DNA of 7,341 nucleotides from Gammaproteobacteria bacterium UBA2955 (GTDB taxonomy: Bacteria > Pseudomonadota > Gammaproteobacteria > Pseudomonadales > Azotimanducaceae): assembly GCA_002348825.1 (NCBI GenBank), contig DEBN01000056.1, positions 668-8,008 on the forward strand, written 5' to 3'. Position numbers and translations under genes: made by a program. Shown piece after piece: positions 1 through 5,953 of the stretch. The notes below the pieces were generated by a model. That model did no database searches and was not told the DNA's origin. It saw only the letters and a program-made list of their open reading frames with translations. Position 1 is the first letter of the stretch. Every line of letters starts with the position of its first letter.

Positions 1-17
1 AGAAGAGTACTAACTCC

Positions 18-116
18 ATGAGCAAAGACAGAAAAGTGACCAAAAATAATAACTTCATGTTGTGGTTCGTAATCATCTTTATGATGGTTATGTATTGGTG
101 GTTTCTTAATCGATAA
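18..116 (+). CDS. small single-span membrane protein, hypothetical (possibly the 3' end of a longer gene)
   Basis: A 32-codon frame runs from an ATG to TAA. The peptide begins with a polar, basic stretch (MSKDRKVTKNNN). A strongly hydrophobic segment follows at about residues 13-30, rich in F, W, I, V and M (FMLWFVIIFMMVMYWWF), and it ends in LNR. This is the pattern of a small one-span inner-membrane protein with a positively charged N terminus. The codons before the ATG stay open to the window edge, so it could equally be the C-terminal tail of a longer protein starting outside. No clear Shine-Dalgarno sequence precedes the ATG; AGAAG at 1-5 is too far upstream to be convincing. I recognise no family. 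The next gene starts 86 bases later on the same strand. Confidence 0.4.
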   Translation: MSKDRKVTKNNNFMLWFVIIFMMVMYWWFLNR

Positions 117-202
117 GAGCCAAAGAGACTATAAAAAGCTACATGCAGATCAACTTGGTCATCGTTAAGTAATTTTGCTTAGAAAACTCAAAGGCGAAAA
201 CA

Positions 203-571
203 ATGAATGATAAAGAACGAATTGAAAGCGTAATTCAGCTTTATATCGATAGCATGAATGACTCTGATCCCGCTAAAGTAAAACAAGCGTTTTATGGCAG
301 CGCGAAGGTGGTTGGTTATCTGCATGACGATTTTATGGAAATGACCGTCAACGACTTTGCAGGTTTTGTGGAATCTCAACAACCGTCACCAAAAGCAAAG
401 GGCGAACCTGTGGTCTTCGAAATCCTCTCATGTGAGACAGAAGGCAAGACAGCGCTGGCAAAAATCAGAGATAAATACATAGGCATAACTTTTTTAGATA
501 CGCTGTCTTTTATAAAGGTTGACGACGAGTGGAGAATTTACAACAAACTTTTTCACGTTGAGAGTGAGTAG
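203..571 (+). CDS. NTF2-like protein, putative lumazine-binding (SnoaL-like) family
   Basis: This is a 122-residue soluble protein with no signal peptide or membrane span. It matches the NTF2/SnoaL-like cone fold, especially the group named putative lumazine-binding. It has an N-terminal helix (IESVIQLYIDSMNDSD, residues 7-22), then an 'AFYGSAKVVGYL' segment (29-40), and a closing strand pair with F-I-K-V-D-D-E-W-R-I-Y-N-K-L-F-H at 103-118, typical of the family's end. Its length is normal for the fold. Members range from small-molecule enzymes to plain binding proteins, and nothing here fixes a substrate, so the function is unknown. The start is supported by AAAGGCG at 190-196, seven bases before the ATG. 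The surrounding DNA is AT-rich compared with the flagellar genes, and there is no visible functional link to them. Confidence 0.8.
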   Translation: MNDKERIESVIQLYIDSMNDSDPAKVKQAFYGSAKVVGYLHDDFMEMTVNDFAGFVESQQPSPKAKGEPVVFEILSCETEGKTALAKIRDKYIGITFLDTLSFIKVDDEWRIYNKLFHVESE

Positions 572-574
572 TCG

Positions 575-597
575 CCTTGGTAACAGGGGTTTTATTG
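575..597 (+). terminator. candidate weak intrinsic terminator after the NTF2-like gene
   Basis: CCTTG (575-579) can pair with CAGGG (584-588), with one G-T wobble, around a GTAA loop. The T-rich stretch GTTTTATTGATT follows, four bases after the stop codon. Position and tail fit a rho-independent terminator, but a five-pair stem is short, so this is tentative. Confidence 0.33.
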
Positions 598-691
598 ATT
601 TCTGCTCCCTCACGTTGGGGTCTTTAACCGCATATTTTTCTGGCGGCGCTCTAAGTCGTAGAGACAGACGCGGGTGGCAAACGCCGAGGGT

Positions 692-725
692 GGCTTAGAG
701 GCCTTTGATTTGTTCCTAAAGCCTC
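692..725 (+). other. inverted repeat with two alternative stems, just upstream of the small lipoprotein start
   Basis: GAGGC-TTT (698-706, with C703 bulged) pairs with AAAGCCTC (718-725) to give eight pairs and an 11-base loop. The same 3' arm can instead pair with GGCTTAG (692-698) through CTAA(A)GCC at 716-723. The repeat ends three bases before the ribosome-binding site of the lipoprotein gene. There is no T-run after it, so it is not a classical terminator. A role in the leader is inference. Confidence 0.3.
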
Positions 726-728
726 GAA

Positions 729-735
729 AGGGAGG
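729..735 (+). promoter_or_regulatory. ribosome-binding site that fixes the 742 start
   Basis: AGGGAGG lies six bases before the ATG at 742. The overlapping ATG at 738 is only two bases away and opens a 27-codon frame with no recognisable features, so the 742 frame is preferred. Confidence 0.6.
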
Positions 736-741
736 GCATGT

Positions 742-897
742 ATGAGAACTATTTTTTTAGCGATGATGGCATTGGGGTTTTTGGCAGGATGCGCGGATGG
801 CGAGAACAGTCCTGCCGATAACTGTTCGGAGGGAGAGACTCAGGAACAATGTCTGGAACGAAATTTGCCGGACATGACTGGTGGAGACACCGACTAG
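742..897 (+). CDS. small lipoprotein, 51 residues, hypothetical
   Basis: The 51-codon frame encodes a short type II signal peptide (M-R-T, then a hydrophobic core IFLAMMALGF). It ends in a good lipobox, L14-A15-G16-C17, followed by an acidic, polar mature part of only 35 residues with two further cysteines (C28 and C38). Lipidation at C17 is predicted. The +2 residue is Ala, which favours sorting to the outer membrane. C28 and C38 could form a disulfide in the periplasm. A strong ribosome-binding site (AGGGAGG) is spaced six bases from the ATG. Many gammaproteobacteria encode such tiny lipoproteins; I do not recognise a family and no function can be read from the sequence. It converges on fliA across a 185-base gap. 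Signal peptide, lipobox and ribosome-binding site together make a real gene likely despite its length. Confidence 0.68.
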   Translation: MRTIFLAMMALGFLAGCADGENSPADNCSEGETQEQCLERNLPDMTGGDTD

Positions 898-1082
898 CGG
901 GTTAAACCGCGCTTGCGTTCTATCTTATGGGGATTCGGGTGGGGAAGCCTTTGTTTCCATAGCTTATAGATCGTGTGAGCTAGGGTGGTTTTGCTTAGAC
1001 ATTGAGAAGATCCCCCCTCTAGCTGCTGGTTGTAGATGTGAGAGGAAATCTAGGGCGCGGGCTAGCGGGCTGCGGGAACGTC
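898..1082. other. intergenic gap between convergent genes; nothing confident seen
   Basis: This stretch separates the 3' ends of the small lipoprotein gene and fliA. I looked for a bidirectional terminator. The only structures are short or imperfect, such as AGCTAGGG (969-976) against a CCCCTCTAGCT stretch near 1015-1025 with a bulge, and neither strand carries a stem followed by a T-run. No small frame with a ribosome-binding site was found. Confidence 0.5.
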
Positions 1083-1784
1083 TCAACGACTCATTAACAC
1101 TCTTAGTTTGCCGGCGGTTTCGGAAAGGATCTGGCTTACGCGGGACTCCGAGACATCGAGGATTGCGCCTATTTCCTTAAGATTCATTTCTTCTTGGTAA
1201 TACAGCGCGAGTATCTGTTGGGTTCGCTCGGGCAATTGCTCGATAGATCCCGCAAGATTTTCTATGAGTTCAGAATGCTCCAGGGCCTGTTCCGGGCTTC
1301 TCAGGCTTTCGTCGACTTCCTCGTAATATTCCGGTGCCGCGTCACTGCTCACCACATCAGCGCCTTCCGCGAACAGCCGATCGCGCTCATATTCTTCTGG
1401 AGTTTTGCCAAGCTTTGCTGCTATTTCGTGACCCTTGGGTGCTCTGCCTAATGTTTGGGTGAGTTCCCTGACCACGCCGTCATGTTCGCGTTTGGTTGAG
1501 ATAATTGAGCGGGTGGAGAAAGAGATGCGTCGAACTTCGTCCAGCATGGCACCGCGAATGCGGGTTTTCGCAAACAGCTCAAAATTAATTCCGCGACTGT
1601 TATCGAAGGCTGCTTTTGCCTGCAATAAGCCCTCCATACCCGCCTGTACCAAGTCGTCTGTGGAGATGTTGCTTGGCAGCCGTGACCGCAAGTGATAAGC
1701 AACGCGCTTCACCAGTGTGTACTGATTGGTTACAGAGCTGTCGACGTCCAGCAGCTGTTTTTTATAGGCGTCTATGTCAGCCAT
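1083..1784 (-). CDS. fliA: RNA polymerase sigma factor FliA (sigma-28), flagellar
   Basis: This 233-residue sigma-70 family factor directs RNA polymerase to late flagellar promoters; in known systems it is held by the anti-sigma factor FlgM until the hook is complete. Region 2 is clear: DDLVQAGMEGLLQA (43-56), FD-SRG-NFE-FA (60-72), then T-R-I-R-G-A-M-L-D-E-V-R (74-85). Region 3 runs through LGRAP-GHEIAAKLG (112-126). Region 4 has LPERTQQILALYYQEEMNLK (184-203) and the recognition helix VSESRVSQIL (211-220), all matching FliA. Region 2.4, which reads the -10 element, is odd: it has R-I-S-F-S-T-R-S-I (86-94) where FliA proteins usually have D-W-x-P-R-S-V. The central acidic stretch (149-165) is also divergent. 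It is the last gene of the flhA operon, 35 bases after flhG. The ribosome-binding site is weak, with only GGGAG about 17 bases upstream, so translation may depend on flhG. Confidence 0.95.
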   Translation of the reverse strand: MADIDAYKKQLLDVDSSVTNQYTLVKRVAYHLRSRLPSNISTDDLVQAGMEGLLQAKAAFDNSRGINFELFAKTRIRGAMLDEVRRISFSTRSIISTKREHDGVVRELTQTLGRAPKGHEIAAKLGKTPEEYERDRLFAEGADVVSSDAAPEYYEEVDESLRSPEQALEHSELIENLAGSIEQLPERTQQILALYYQEEMNLKEIGAILDVSESRVSQILSETAGKLRVLMSR

Positions 1785-1819
1785 TACGGTTACTACTTAT
1801 GCTCCCAAAACCAATGCTA

Positions 1820-2584
1820 TTACTCTGCAGGGCTTCTTGCCAAGGCTTCCGCCAACGCCGTGAAATTTTTCGCGGACCTGCTATGGCCATGGTTTTTAAA
1901 AATATTCTCGCGCTGTCGCGTCGCCAACGTTAACACGCTGTCCTCCTCTATGGAGTGGATATAATTGACCGGCTCCTCCAGAAATCGCATGCACACGCCG
2001 TTCATTTTATTAAACAGCTGCCGCCCAGCCTGTTGAGAGGGCACGCGGTTTGGTACTACAAACAGCTTGTCCATGCGTTGTTCTTTGCTCTGCAATTTTA
2101 TCAAGCCGTAAGCGTCGGCGATGGACGCCGGCTCATCTTGCAAAATAACCAGGCGATGCTCGCAGGCTCGCATAAAAGTTAAATTCGACTCGGACAATCC
2201 AGCGGCTGCGTCGACCACGATGGTGTCGAGATCGCGGTGTTCGTTAAATATGTTTTGAATTAAGGATTGCGCGGTCAACGCGTTGATGTTGGCAAGGTCC
2301 GCGTTGCCCGAAGCGCCTGGAATTAGAATCAATCCGTCCTCGTGGGTGATCGAGACTTCGCTCACGGTTTTGCTGCCTGCGATAACGTCGCTGAGGTTAT
2401 ATGGGGCATTAAGCCCGAGCAGCAGTTGTGCATTGGCCAGCCCCAGGTCTGCGTCCAATAGCGCCACACGCTTACCCTGTTTAACCAGCGCCAATGCCAG
2501 ATTAACGGATATGGTGGTTTTACCTACACCACCTTTGCCGCTGGCGACACCGATCACCTGAGTTTGTCTTTCTTGGTCGGACAT
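1820..2584 (-). CDS. flhG: MinD/ParA-type ATPase FlhG (FleN), flagellar number regulator
   Basis: This 254-residue P-loop ATPase of the MinD/ParA group limits flagellar number. In Pseudomonas the orthologue FleN binds and restrains the activator FleQ; in other bacteria FlhG acts on FlhF. The deviant Walker A is KGGVGKTT (17-24, signature lysine K17), followed by LLDADLGLAN (42-51, Walker A'). The switch II region is VVDAAAGL (123-130), where most relatives have D-T-[AG]-A-G, so the threonine is replaced by alanine. The motif DEPASIADAYGLIKL (150-164) matches FleN's DEPTSITDAYALIKL. The N terminus (MSDQERQTQVIGVASGKGG) goes straight into the Walker A strand and has no DQAxxLR activator helix. 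The C terminus is somewhat shorter than in P. aeruginosa FleN. The start is supported by GCAAGG six bases upstream. It lies 47 bases after flhF. Confidence 0.93.
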   Translation of the reverse strand: MSDQERQTQVIGVASGKGGVGKTTISVNLALALVKQGKRVALLDADLGLANAQLLLGLNAPYNLSDVIAGSKTVSEVSITHEDGLILIPGASGNADLANINALTAQSLIQNIFNEHRDLDTIVVDAAAGLSESNLTFMRACEHRLVILQDEPASIADAYGLIKLQSKEQRMDKLFVVPNRVPSQQAGRQLFNKMNGVCMRFLEEPVNYIHSIEEDSVLTLATRQRENIFKNHGHSRSAKNFTALAEALARSPAE

Positions 2585-2631
2585 AACGGGCCTTGCAATA
2601 CTCTATTCGTAGTTTAACGCGAGTCTATCCA

Positions 2632-3660
2632 TTAAGAGGACTGTTCTGTGGGTTGGGCTGCCTGCGTATCGCAGCTCACTGCCAAAATTTGTGCCTGGGC
2701 GTTGGCCAAGGCGGCAAATAGTGGGCCGAGCTCAGCCGCTAGATCTGCGCGCGTAATGATCGTGGACTGCAATAGAGCGCTGATCCCGCTCGGTTCGCTG
2801 TGTACGGTCTGGGGCGAGAAATCTGCGCCGATACAATAATGGCTGGCTATATTTAAATGGCCGGCCACCTGCTGTAATGCCTGCAGCTCGGGCAGCTGCT
2901 CCGCACAGGTATCAATAAGCACATTGTGCTGTCCGCCTAATTGGTCGACCAAGCGCTTTAATTGGGTTGCTCCAATGGCGTGAGCGCATGGAATACCATA
3001 GCGCTGGCTGATTTTCGCGAGCTTGAGCCAGTGTTCTGAAGCGAGGTCCGAGTGGTTTGCATCATTGCTGTAAGCGATCAACGCGAAAGGTTTTCGCGGT
3101 TCTTCTACCGCCTGTGCAGCGGCCGCCAATAGATTTTCGATACATGTTGTTTTGCCCACACCAGGGCGGCCGACAAACAGGTGCGCACCGTCCCAACTGC
3201 GCTGCTCGATCATCGGCTTTGTGCGCAGAGTTCCGAACTGTTGTCGCAAGGCCCGCTCGCAAAGAGTTGTTCCGGTATCGTTAGCAGACTCCGCGTTGAG
3301 TTCGTGCGGGTTTGCCTCCACATGGGCCGACACGGATTCACGCAGCTCCAGCAGCTCTTGCTGAATCGTTGCCACTAAACTGGCGAGCTCTGGGTCGCTG
3401 GTGGTCGCCTTATTGTCCATCACAGTGCTAAGGCTTGCAGAAAACGGCGCTCTGTCTGCCGAGCGGGTTGCCGTGGGTGCGGTCGTTGCGAGATCTTCCT
3501 CAAACGGTTCGTTGTCTGGCTGTAAGTCTACGGCGCAGATGACCTCGGTCTTTGTGCCAATTTTGTTGGTTGAGACAATGAGTGCGTCCTCGCCGTAGGT
3601 TGAACGCACGTTTTGCAGCGCACTTTTGGAATCTTCGGCGATCAATCTTTTAAGTTCCAT
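2632..3660 (-). CDS. flhF: FlhF, SRP-type GTPase for polar flagellum placement, with degenerate G motifs
   Basis: FlhF is an SRP-family GTPase that marks the pole where the flagellum is built. The N-terminal signature is clear: M-E-L-K-R-L-I-A-E-D at 1-10, then VRSTYGEDALIVSTNKIGTK (18-37), matching the family's KRF-A-----AL--VR--LG-DA-I-S pattern. A polar linker (about 46-125) leads into the NG domain. The P-loop is intact (VGRPGVGKTT, 163-172). The later nucleotide motifs are not: the DTYR region is A-Y-S-N-D-A-N-H (196-203), DTAGR is D-T-C-A-E (250-254), TKLD is T-R-A-D (303-306), and no GQ-VPEDL tail follows. At 342 residues it is shorter than P. aeruginosa FlhF, mostly through a short linker and C terminus. 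It sits 22 bases after flhA with GAGGA six bases before the ATG. The frame is continuous, so it is divergent rather than a pseudogene. Identification is firm; hydrolytic activity is doubtful. Confidence 0.9.
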   Translation of the reverse strand: MELKRLIAEDSKSALQNVRSTYGEDALIVSTNKIGTKTEVICAVDLQPDNEPFEEDLATTAPTATRSADRAPFSASLSTVMDNKATTSDPELASLVATIQQELLELRESVSAHVEANPHELNAESANDTGTTLCERALRQQFGTLRTKPMIEQRSWDGAHLFVGRPGVGKTTCIENLLAAAAQAVEEPRKPFALIAYSNDANHSDLASEHWLKLAKISQRYGIPCAHAIGATQLKRLVDQLGGQHNVLIDTCAEQLPELQALQQVAGHLNIASHYCIGADFSPQTVHSEPSGISALLQSTIITRADLAAELGPLFAALANAQAQILAVSCDTQAAQPTEQSS

Positions 3661-3682
3661 GCCTGGTCCTCAGGTTGTTGGA

Positions 3683-5839
3683 TTACACCGCCGCGGGTTC
3701 GGCGTTTTCTCCGGTTCGATTAATTGAAATGGTAGAGATCACGCGAATGGCCTGATCTTCAGGAATTTCCACATACGACATCACAGTTAGATCCTTAGTT
3801 ACGCGTCGCAATAAGCGCGCTAGCCAGGGGCGTATTAAGGGTGACACGACAATGACAGCGGGCAGCTCTTGGTCTTCGAGCTGCTGTACAGACTCTCTAA
3901 CGGATTGGAACAGGCCGTCGGCAAGATTGGGTTCTAGCGCTATTTCTTCTGTGTTCTCGCTGCGTCCTACGAGCTCATTCAGCAGTTGCTCGAGGTCTGG
4001 CTCCAATGTCATCACGGGCAGAGTTTCCTCGCCACCAATGATTTGTTGCACGATCAAACGCCCAAGTTTCGGGCGCACAGCTGCGGTTAGGGCCTGTGGA
4101 TTCTGGGTGCGGGAAACCTCGCCGGCGAGTGTTTCAAGAATAGTGCGCATGTCTCGCAGCGGCACCGACTCGTTTAAAAGATTTTGCAGGATCTGCACGA
4201 CCGCGCCTAAAGACAGCTTCTCTGGAACGAGGTCTTCGATTAGCTTAGGCGATGTTTGCTCTATGCGGTCGAGAAGCTCCTGAGCCACATCGAATGTCAT
4301 AAGTTCGGCAGCGTTATTCTGAATAACCGCATTTAAGTGCGTGGCAATAACCGTGCCCGGATCCACCACCGTATAGCCGCTGGCTTGTGCGTATTCTCGG
4401 TCTGCCGGGTCGATCCACACGGCGTCGAGGCCGAACGCAGGCTCCTTAGCTGGTGTGCCTTCAATTTGCGTGAGCACGTTGCCAGGATTAATCGCCATTT
4501 CTCGCCCCGATTCGATTGTGCCTGATCCACGAACCGAACCGTTGATGATGATGCTGTAGCTGTCAGGTGCATTATCTAAGTTGTCGCGAATTCGAATAGA
4601 CGGCAACAGGAAGCCCATTTCCGCGGACAATTTCTTGCGAATACCCTTAATCCGATTAAGCAAACGTCCACCGTTGGCCTCGTCTACCATTGGAATAAGA
4701 CCGTAACCCAACTCAAGGCTGACCACGTCCACTTGGGCGGCATCGTCCCAGCCGACATCATTGGGGTCTTTCGCTGCGGGCGCGCCGCCGGCATCTTGTT
4801 GTGGCGATTCAATAGCTGCACGCTCTTCTTGGGCGGCGGCCAGAGCAAGTTTTTGTCGCGACATGTAGCCTAGCCCCAAAGCGCAGGAACCTAAAATCAA
4901 AAACACTAGATTCGGCATGCCCGGGATCAGGCCTAAAAGAATAAGAATGGAACCGGCGATGTAAAAGGCGGCCGGGTTTGCGAGCTGGTTGGCGGCTTGC
5001 TCTGGGGCAGACTCTGAGGTCGTAACTCGGGTGACGATAAGCGCTGTGGACAGCGATAGTATGAGCGCGGGGATCTGTGCAACCAAGCCGTCGCCGATGG
5101 TCAATAGCACGTAAGCCTTAGTTGCCTGATCGAAACTCAAGTCGTATTGCAGTAAGCCGATAGTGACGCCACCGATTAAGTTGATAAGCAAAATAAGAAT
5201 GCCAGCGACGGCGTCGCCCCTTACAAATTTCGACGCGCCATCCATGGTGCCGTAGAAGTCGGATTCTTGAGACACCAGCGCGCGCCGCGCCTTAGCCTCG
5301 TCCTGATCAATAACCCCCGCGTTCAAATCAGCATCGATTGCCATCTGTCGCCCGGGCATTGCATCGAGGGTGAAGCGTGCAGCTACCTCAGACGATCGAC
5401 CGGCGCCTTTGGTAATTACGATAAAGTTAATGATCATGAGAATAGCGAAAACGATAAAACCAACAACGTAGTTGCCGCCGATTACGAATGCGCCAAAGGC
5501 CTCGATCACTCGCCCTGCCGCATCCCCGCCGGTGTGGCCTTCTAACAGTACAACACGGGTCGATGCCACATTTAGACCGAGCCGGAGCATGGTAGAAAAC
5601 AATATAACGGTCGGGAAAGAGGAAAATTCCATCGGCGTTGCCGTATTAATAGCCACCATAATGACCAGCAGCGCCAGCAAAATATTAAGCGTAAACAGCA
5701 CGTCGAGCATGACCGCCGGCAACGGTAGAATGAGCATGGTCAAAATAAGCAGTATGACCGCAGGCACAGCCAGCGAAGAAGGCCGAAAGCCTTCGGTTAA
5801 CTGTCGAAGATCTGACATTGTGAATGCGCTGGTAGCCAT
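3683..5839 (-). CDS. flhA: flagellar type III export gate protein FlhA
   Basis: This 718-residue inner-membrane protein forms the nonameric export gate ring and docks chaperone-substrate complexes through its cytoplasmic domain. Membrane segments fall at about 23-41, 44-64, 72-92, 113-142, 208-230, 243-270, 290-306 and 308-325. The cytoplasmic FHIPEP signature is intact (EVAARFTLDAMPGRQMAIDA, 151-170). KFVRGDAVAG (204-213) carries the conserved acidic residue D210, which I equate with the essential Asp of Salmonella FlhA. The C-terminal domain (about 370-718) includes LGYGLIPMVD, WIDP and the conserved stretch PEKLSLGAVVQILQNLL. Length is normal. The ATG at 5839 has no good ribosome-binding site. 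M8 at 5818 (MSDLRQLTEG) is an alternative but has none either. It is the first gene of the minus-strand operon and follows a sigma-54-like promoter about 54 bases upstream. Confidence 0.97.
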   Translation of the reverse strand: MATSAFTMSDLRQLTEGFRPSSLAVPAVILLILTMLILPLPAVMLDVLFTLNILLALLVIMVAINTATPMEFSSFPTVILFSTMLRLGLNVASTRVVLLEGHTGGDAAGRVIEAFGAFVIGGNYVVGFIVFAILMIINFIVITKGAGRSSEVAARFTLDAMPGRQMAIDADLNAGVIDQDEAKARRALVSQESDFYGTMDGASKFVRGDAVAGILILLINLIGGVTIGLLQYDLSFDQATKAYVLLTIGDGLVAQIPALILSLSTALIVTRVTTSESAPEQAANQLANPAAFYIAGSILILLGLIPGMPNLVFLILGSCALGLGYMSRQKLALAAAQEERAAIESPQQDAGGAPAAKDPNDVGWDDAAQVDVVSLELGYGLIPMVDEANGGRLLNRIKGIRKKLSAEMGFLLPSIRIRDNLDNAPDSYSIIINGSVRGSGTIESGREMAINPGNVLTQIEGTPAKEPAFGLDAVWIDPADREYAQASGYTVVDPGTVIATHLNAVIQNNAAELMTFDVAQELLDRIEQTSPKLIEDLVPEKLSLGAVVQILQNLLNESVPLRDMRTILETLAGEVSRTQNPQALTAAVRPKLGRLIVQQIIGGEETLPVMTLEPDLEQLLNELVGRSENTEEIALEPNLADGLFQSVRESVQQLEDQELPAVIVVSPLIRPWLARLLRRVTKDLTVMSYVEIPEDQAIRVISTISINRTGENAEPAAV

Positions 5840-5865
5840 TTTCGTAGTTAGACTGCTCGGTTTAC

Positions 5866-5879
5866 GTCAATTTGCGGTC
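5866..5879 (-). promoter_or_regulatory. candidate FleQ-binding site in the flhA leader
   Basis: Read on the minus strand this is GACCGCAAATTGAC, matching 10 of the 13 defined positions of the FleQ consensus as I recall it (GTCANTAAATTGAC). It lies at about +15 to +28 of the predicted flhA transcript, between the sigma-54 promoter and the start codon. FleQ sites downstream of the RpoN promoter are described for flhA in P. aeruginosa. No fleQ gene is in the window, so this is inference from the match and position. Confidence 0.42.
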
Positions 5880-5904
5880 ATTTCGACCGTACGACGGAGG
5901 TTTT

Positions 5905-5920
5905 GCAGGAAGCGTGCCTA
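5905..5920 (-). promoter_or_regulatory. sigma-54 (RpoN) promoter of the flhA operon
   Basis: The minus strand reads TAGGCACG-CTTC-CTGC. It has the invariant GG (5918-5917) and GC (5906-5905) separated by exactly ten bases, and GGCACG matches the core of TGGCACG-N4-TTGC. Mismatches are A for T before GG and C for T before TGC. The predicted start is near 5893, giving a leader of about 54 bases before flhA. RpoN control of flhA is established in Pseudomonas and Vibrio. Confidence 0.72.
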
Positions 5921-5953
5921 AAATTGCATATGCCCGTTATCCAGTGCTGTCGC

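Noticed and set aside
683..690. GCCGAGGG as a second sigma-28 -10 element
   Set aside because: There is no TCAA/TAAA at the required 15-base spacing upstream (664-667 reads ACAG).
738..821. ATG at 738 opening a 27-codon frame overlapping the lipoprotein gene
   Set aside because: Only two bases separate it from the ribosome-binding site, and the peptide shows no signal, span or motif.
1010..1082. GC-rich stretch after fliA as an intrinsic terminator
   Set aside because: The CTAGC-containing palindromes are short and on the fliA strand no stem is followed by a T-run.
881..1180. 99-codon plus-strand frame overlapping the end of fliA
   Set aside because: It starts inside the small lipoprotein gene, has low-complexity basic content with no domain, and runs antisense into fliA; no ribosome-binding site supports it.
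2632..3660. Divergent FlhF as a frameshifted pseudogene
   Set aside because: The reading frame is unbroken, both the N-terminal domain and the P-loop lie in the same frame, residues still align with FlhF through the TRAD segment, and start, spacing and ribosome-binding site are intact.
3852..4283. 143-codon plus-strand frame antisense to flhA
   Set aside because: Serine/arginine-rich shadow translation of the conserved FlhA cytoplasmic domain; FlhA is clearly the real gene.
5472..5921. 149-codon plus-strand frame across the flhA start and promoter region
   Set aside because: Mostly antisense to the FlhA membrane domain; composition is typical of a shadow and it crosses the sigma-54 promoter.
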